A DNA stretch of 35,193 bases from contig DASRHP010000016.1 of NCBI GenBank assembly GCA_035650475.1, positions 1 to 35,193 on the forward strand. The letters are read 5' to 3'. How positions within the stretch are numbered: position 1 is the first letter of the stretch; the number at the start of each line of letters is the position of its first letter. This stretch comes from Candidatus Binataceae bacterium. GTDB taxonomy: Bacteria > Desulfobacterota > Binatia > Binatales > Binataceae. Below, piece after piece: positions 32,119 to 35,193 of the stretch. Below the pieces are notes generated by a model. It was not told the DNA's origin, ran no database searches, and worked only from the letters and a program-made list of their open reading frames with translations. The position numbers were made by a program, and so were the translations under genes.

Positions 32119-33303
32119 TCACCGGCAACACAGCTTGTCCACGACCTTAAGAATTCCGCCAACGCCGGCCTCCAGCGCTGCGCGCCCGACGCTCTCATCG
32201 GGCTTGTGCGCCTGTTCGAGGTCGCCAGGTCCACACAGCAGCGGCACCATCCCCGCCCCGGCGAACCATCCGCCGTCGGTCACGTAGGGCGCGCCGCCGA
32301 CCTCGTGCGTGCCGGTTACCTCGAGCAGCGCGCGCTCGAGCGCCGTGCCGGACGGCGAGAGCAGCGCCGGTACCACCATCGGCTTGCCGAGTTCGAGCGT
32401 CGCGCGATGGGTGTCGGAGGCGTAGTCGCGGGTGTCGAGCGCGGCCATCCGGCGTTCGATCTCGTGGTAAATCTCCATCGGGTCGGCTCCAGGCAGGGTG
32501 CGGTAGCTTACGGTGAAGCGGCACTGTTCGGCGATGATGTTGGTCGCGATGCCGCCGGAGATCATCCCGATATTGAGCACCGCATGTGGCGAGGCGGGAA
32601 AAAGCGCGCGGAACTTCTCCTCGGGCGTGCGCCGCTCGGCCTGGAGATGGCCGATCGCCTCCAGCGCGCGCCCTGCCACCGCGATCGCGCTCACCCCCTG
32701 CTCGGGGGCGCCGCTATGGCCGCCGATCCCGCGCACGGTCACGGCGAAGTCCACGATGCTCTTGTGCGCGCGCTTGACCTGCCATGAGGTCGGTTCGCCG
32801 ATCCACACCAGTTCGGGCAGCGGCGTCTCGCCCAGGATCGCGCCGAGCTCGGGCGCGATCCGCTCCGCGCCGAAGCACCCGGTTTCCTCGGCCGCAGTGA
32901 AAATGAATACCAGCGGACGCCTGAGCGCGCGCAAATCGAGCGCGGCTGCCGCTGCAACGCACTCGGCGAGGAAACCCTTCATATCGGAGGTACCGCGCCC
33001 CCACACCCGCTCTTCCCCGACTTCCAGCTTGAGCGCCTCGCGCGTCCATCCGGGCTGCCCGACGAACGGCACGGTGTCGAGATGGCCGGAAATTGCAAGC
33101 CCGCCCGCGCGCGGCGGTCCCGCCCAGGCAACCAGGTTGACCTGCGGCGTACCGGAGAGCGCGAAGCGATGGAGATGGACGCGGAAGCCATGCGCCTCGA
33201 GCCGCCCAGCGAGAAATTCCATCGCCGGCGCGTCGCTGTTCGAGCTTACGGTGTCGAAGCCGACCAGCCGCCCGAGCACCTCGTAGAGATACGCCGGATT
33301 CAT
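32119..33303 (-). CDS. argE: Acetylornithine deacetylase-like M20 peptidase
   Basis: A 394-residue zinc amidohydrolase of the M20 family. Metal and catalytic residues are visible: SGHLDTVP (H74, D76), GTSDMKG (D107), TAAEETG (E139/E140), IGEPTS and a final QAHKPDESV histidine. Length and the PFVGQPGWTREALKLE text favour acetylornithine deacetylase of arginine biosynthesis, but succinyl-diaminopimelate desuccinylase or another M20 amidase is possible. ATG 33303 was preferred to a start 18 bases upstream because of the family start and GGCAGG spacing. First gene of a two-gene operon with tag. Confidence 0.7.
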   Translation of the reverse strand: MNPAYLYEVLGRLVGFDTVSSNSDAPAMEFLAGRLEAHGFRVHLHRFALSGTPQVNLVAWAGPPRAGGLAISGHLDTVPFVGQPGWTREALKLEVGEERVWGRGTSDMKGFLAECVAAAAALDLRALRRPLVFIFTAAEETGCFGAERIAPELGAILGETPLPELVWIGEPTSWQVKRAHKSIVDFAVTVRGIGGHSGAPEQGVSAIAVAGRALEAIGHLQAERRTPEEKFRALFPASPHAVLNIGMISGGIATNIIAEQCRFTVSYRTLPGADPMEIYHEIERRMAALDTRDYASDTHRATLELGKPMVVPALLSPSGTALERALLEVTGTHEVGGAPYVTDGGWFAGAGMVPLLCGPGDLEQAHKPDESVGRAALEAGVGGILKVVDKLCCR

Positions 33304-33356
33304 CGTGCACCTGCCGCGCAACTATAGCCCAATCGCGCGCGCGGGCGTTACCGCGG

Positions 33357-34187
33357 CTATTGGCCGCCGATCGGATAGGCGCCCGCCGCGCCGCGCCACG
33401 GCTGGAGCAGCATCCGGTCGAGCCGCAAGTCAGCCGGATCGCGGAACTGCTCCAACCCGATCGTCATCCCGAGATGGCCGGCGGCGGGCTGGGCGCGATA
33501 CGTCCCCAGCCAGCGATCCCACCATGAGAGGTTGAACCCGAAGTTGCTATTGGTCTCGGCGCGCACGACGGAATGATGCACGCGGTGCATGTCGGGCGTG
33601 ACCATGAACAGGCGCAGGACACGGTCGGTGCCCGCCGGAAGCCGCACGTTGGAATGGTTGAACATCGAGGTCGCATTGAGCACGACTTCGAAGGCGAGCA
33701 CTGCCTGGGGCGGCGCGCCGATCGAGACCACCGCGGCGAGCTTGATCACCGCCGAAATGAGGATCTCGCCCGGATGGAAGCGCAGGCCGGTGCTGACGTC
33801 GAAGTCGAGGTCGGCGTGATGCATCCGATGGAGCCGCCAAAGCGCGGGCACCGCATGGAACATCACGTGCTGGAGATAGATCGCGAGGTCGAGCAGGATC
33901 ACCGAGGGGACGATTGCGGCCCACGGCAGGTACTCGTCGAAAGCGGGCGCCAGATTGTTGAATAGCCCCCAGTTCTGGAGCTCGCCCAAGCCGGCAATAT
34001 CGACCGCGGCGACCGGAATCAGCACGCGCACGATAGCAACGTTGAGCGCTGCGATACCAAGGTTGGAGGGCCAGCGCCGCGCCCGCCCGACGCTCGGCCG
34101 CCGGCGCGGCGCGAGCAGCTCCCACGCCGCCATCGCGACGAACACGGCGGCAAACGCGCCGAGCCGGAGTTGGGTTTCGACGTTCAG
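33357..34187 (-). CDS. Sterol desaturase/fatty-acid-hydroxylase superfamily membrane protein
   Basis: A protein of about 276 residues with several helices and the histidine clusters of the superfamily di-iron site: LQHVMFH, LHRMHHADLD, FNHSN and DMHRVHHS, plus a WWDRWLGTY end. It probably hydroxylates or desaturates a lipid or carotenoid-like substrate in the inner membrane. The start is uncertain. The frame has no ATG, GTG or TTG near the normal family start. A CTG at 34187 (CTG-AAC-GTC-GAA) is preceded by GGGGAGGAAGG with good spacing. An ATG at 34481 would add 98 Arg/His-rich, non-family residues. An ATG inside the first helix (VAMAAW) is a further option. Confidence 0.75.
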   Translation of the reverse strand: MNVETQLRLGAFAAVFVAMAAWELLAPRRRPSVGRARRWPSNLGIAALNVAIVRVLIPVAAVDIAGLGELQNWGLFNNLAPAFDEYLPWAAIVPSVILLDLAIYLQHVMFHAVPALWRLHRMHHADLDFDVSTGLRFHPGEILISAVIKLAAVVSIGAPPQAVLAFEVVLNATSMFNHSNVRLPAGTDRVLRLFMVTPDMHRVHHSVVRAETNSNFGFNLSWWDRWLGTYRAQPAAGHLGMTIGLEQFRDPADLRLDRMLLQPWRGAAGAYPIGGQ

Positions 34188-34391
34188 GCGAGCCTTCCTC
34201 CCCAGCTCTTCAGTAAAACGGAAGCTGGCATGCGGGAAAAGCAGAGGTTCGCATGGCCACTGCCTGTCGGCGCGGGCCGCGATTTTAGCGCGCGAAGGGG
34301 GTTGTCGTGCGTGCGATCGCAATTTTCCCGCTAGCCGGTGCCCGCCGCCTGTGATAAGGGGGTCGAAAGCCGGTCCGCGCGGAGGTGCTAG

Positions 34392-34502
34392 GTGCGCACG
34401 CGAGATATCATCGTTGGAACGGTGATAATTGTAGCGATGGTCACGGTGGCGGTCCTGGTCGCGATTTCGGTGTACCACCACGAGTTTCTGGGACAGATGT
34501 AG
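34392..34502 (+). CDS. Predicted 36-aa single-pass membrane microprotein
   Basis: GTG start with a strong, well-spaced Shine-Dalgarno (GGAGGTGCTAG). The product begins MRTRDIIVGTVIIVAMVTVA; a hydrophobic helix spans about residues 6-27 and the end is YHHEFLGQM. Charged start, single helix and short polar end are what a small membrane protein looks like. It is divergent from the sterol-desaturase gene. No family recognised. It could be a non-coding frame, but the ribosome site and hydrophobic core argue for translation. Confidence 0.45.
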   Translation: MRTRDIIVGTVIIVAMVTVAVLVAISVYHHEFLGQM

Positions 34503-34658
34503 CTGCTCTCGTTCCCTGCCCGCTTGGTCGAGCCGGGCCGCTTGGAAAGCCGGCGGTCGTGGGCTAGGCTGCGTCCTTGCGACGCGCTGCGCGAGTCCAG
34601 GCGACTGACGATGCTCTGCGAATGGTGCAGCGGTTGAGCCGAGGGACCCTCTTGGCGC

Positions 34659-34735
34659 GCCCCCTTAGCTCAGTTGGATAGAGCACAGGATTCCTAATCC
34701 TGGGGCCGTGGGTTCGAATCCCGCAGGGGGCGCCA
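34659..34735 (+). tRNA. tRNA-Arg (anticodon CCT)
   Basis: 77 nt fold into a complete cloverleaf. The acceptor GCCCCCT pairs with AGGGGGC, the D-stem is GCTC/GAGC, and the anticodon stem CAGGA/TCCTG encloses the loop TTCCTAA (anticodon CCT). The T-stem GTGGG/CCCGC has loop TTCGAAT, followed by discriminator G and an encoded CCA. It decodes AGG, a rare arginine codon. The 3' end is followed by mobile-element debris, which fits use of this gene as an integration site. Confidence 0.95.
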
Positions 34736-34914
34736 GACTGTACCGGACAAACGCCGATAAATCGGGCGCTTAGCGCAAGCATTGCGCCACGCTCCTCTGT
34801 CCTGTTCCTCGCTGTTGGTACTGTTTTGGGCACCATTTGGGCACAGTTTCGGGCACCACTTCATGCTGAAAGGAAACTTTGACGGAGCTGGGTCCATACA
34901 TGCTGCCCAGTGCC
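34736..34914 (-). other. Possible degenerate integrase tail next to tRNA-Arg
   Basis: Downstream of the tRNA the minus strand carries short open frames such as SMKWCPKLCPNGAQNSTNS, the kind of short polar tail found at the C terminus of tyrosine integrases beside tRNA genes. The frame has no catalytic motif and cannot be followed into a full integrase. The call rests on tail style and location, so it is tentative. No other feature is recognised here. Confidence 0.25.
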
Positions 34915-35003
34915 ACCAGTTCATACGCAGGGGGCGCAATCAGTTTCTCCGTTTTGAGCTGCGCGAACTCGTGCGGCGTCAGTGCGCCGAGGCTCGAATG
35001 GGG
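34915..35003 (-). mobile_element. Degenerate IS3 transposase (OrfB) C-terminal fragment
   Basis: The minus strand reads PPHSSLGALTPHEFAQLKTE then KLIAPPAYEL, the OrfB tail also present at 1-114 and 4935-5066. The sequence equivalent to the final part of the gene appears deleted, with a join near TATGAACTG. Upstream on the minus strand it abuts a terminal repeat (35004-35043) instead of more transposase, so this is a rearranged remnant. Confidence 0.7.
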
Positions 35004-35043
35004 TGGCCTGCACCCCGATTTCCCACCATTTATAAGTAGAGTC
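35004..35043 (+). repeat. IS3-type terminal inverted repeat
   Basis: Begins TGGCCTGCACCCCGATTTCC and ends AAGTAGAGTC. Its complement matches the repeat at 101-140 at about 35 of 40 positions. It directly adjoins a transposase tail that belongs to a different end, so two copies of the element have been joined or nested here. Bases 35044-35193 show nothing recognised; an ATGCCCCGC at about 35055 could be an OrfA start (MPRK...) but does not stay open as a known OrfA. Confidence 0.65.
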
Positions 35044-35193
35044 CGCCGGCCGTGAGATGCCCCGCAAAAGCGTACCAGGTCGAAGTAGAGAAAACGGGTG
35101 CGTGGCCCGGTCAAGGCCGGTCTGGCCGGCGTTTTTGACACTCCACAGATTCAATTGAGTATCTCCAGTATTTTGCCCGCTGCGGGCTTTCCC

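Noticed and set aside
32112..32234. N-terminal extension of the tag glycosylase
   Set aside because: With GTG at 32111 the zinc ligands C4 and H17 and the active-site residues E38 and W46 take the E. coli Tag numbering; the extension overlaps the upstream ArgE-like gene.
34564..34836. 90-codon minus-strand frame with GIRTHGPRIRNP
   Set aside because: This peptide is the well-known artefact of translating a tRNA gene antisense; tRNA-Arg lies at 34659-34735.
1..35193. CRISPR array, toxin-antitoxin pair or known defence system
   Set aside because: No regularly spaced repeats, and no Cas, nuclease-helicase, toxin or antitoxin motifs among the genes read on both strands.

Overview
The window is about 35 kb of G+C-rich (roughly two-thirds G+C by eye) bacterial chromosome, almost entirely coding, with many GTG starts. 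Two outer-membrane beta-barrel candidates, a Fur-type box, an NsrR-type regulator and periplasmic signal peptides point to a Gram-negative (diderm) aerobe. The mix of an HpaB-like hydroxylase, luciferase-like flavin oxidoreductase, ADP-forming acyl-CoA synthetase, MBL hydrolase and aldehyde dehydrogenases would fit an uncultured lineage such as Binatota (Desulfobacterota_B) or a related proteobacterium. That assignment is inference only; there is no rRNA in the window.

Left part (1-5818): the 3' end of an IS3-type transposase with its terminal repeat; the tmRNA gene ssrA on the minus strand (tag ADNNGYALAA); then a plus-strand operon of carbamoyltransferase, SxtJ-like membrane protein, 50-aa DUF5989/SxtK-like protein and SGNH hydrolase, which looks like a surface glycan or lipid carbamoylation/acyl-modification module. 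A second IS3 3'-end scar lies just before a PAP2 phosphatase.

Middle (5819-16112): a structured inverted-repeat region, an NhaP2-like K+/H+ antiporter, an AlkA-like glycosylase and an aldehyde dehydrogenase. Next is a nitric-oxide response locus: NsrR (three Fe-S cysteines) faces a four-gene minus-strand set (hemerythrin-DUF2249, MIP18/DUF59, AhpD-like CXXC protein, NnrS-like membrane protein). The set has a sigma70-like promoter whose -10 lies inside a near-perfect NsrR-like operator palindrome. An Fe-ADH-family dehydrogenase, a VOC protein and MsrB follow.

Right-middle (16113-31306): an ADP-forming acyl-CoA synthetase with its ATP-grasp domain at the N terminus, dodecin, an MBL hydrolase, an unrecognised small protein, a LON substrate-binding-domain protein, and a tightly packed meta-cleavage operon (aldehyde dehydrogenase, class III extradiol dioxygenase, DapA-family lyase, HpaB-type hydroxylase) with start/stop overlaps. 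Then come trmB and a beta-barrel protein, convergent with a Fur-controlled pair (cysteine-free cupredoxin plus second beta-barrel protein), and a luciferase-like oxidoreductase closed by a strong terminator.

Right end (31307-35193): tag glycosylase and an ArgE-like deacetylase (minus-strand pair), a sterol-desaturase-family protein that probably uses a CTG start, a 36-aa membrane microprotein, tRNA-Arg(CCT), and a mosaic of degenerate IS3 ends, possibly with an integrase tail. Both window edges lie in or next to IS3-type sequence. I see no CRISPR array, no complete mobile element and no obvious defence system. The most interesting material is the two palindromic operator/promoter pairs (NsrR-like and Fur-like) and the carbamoyltransferase operon.
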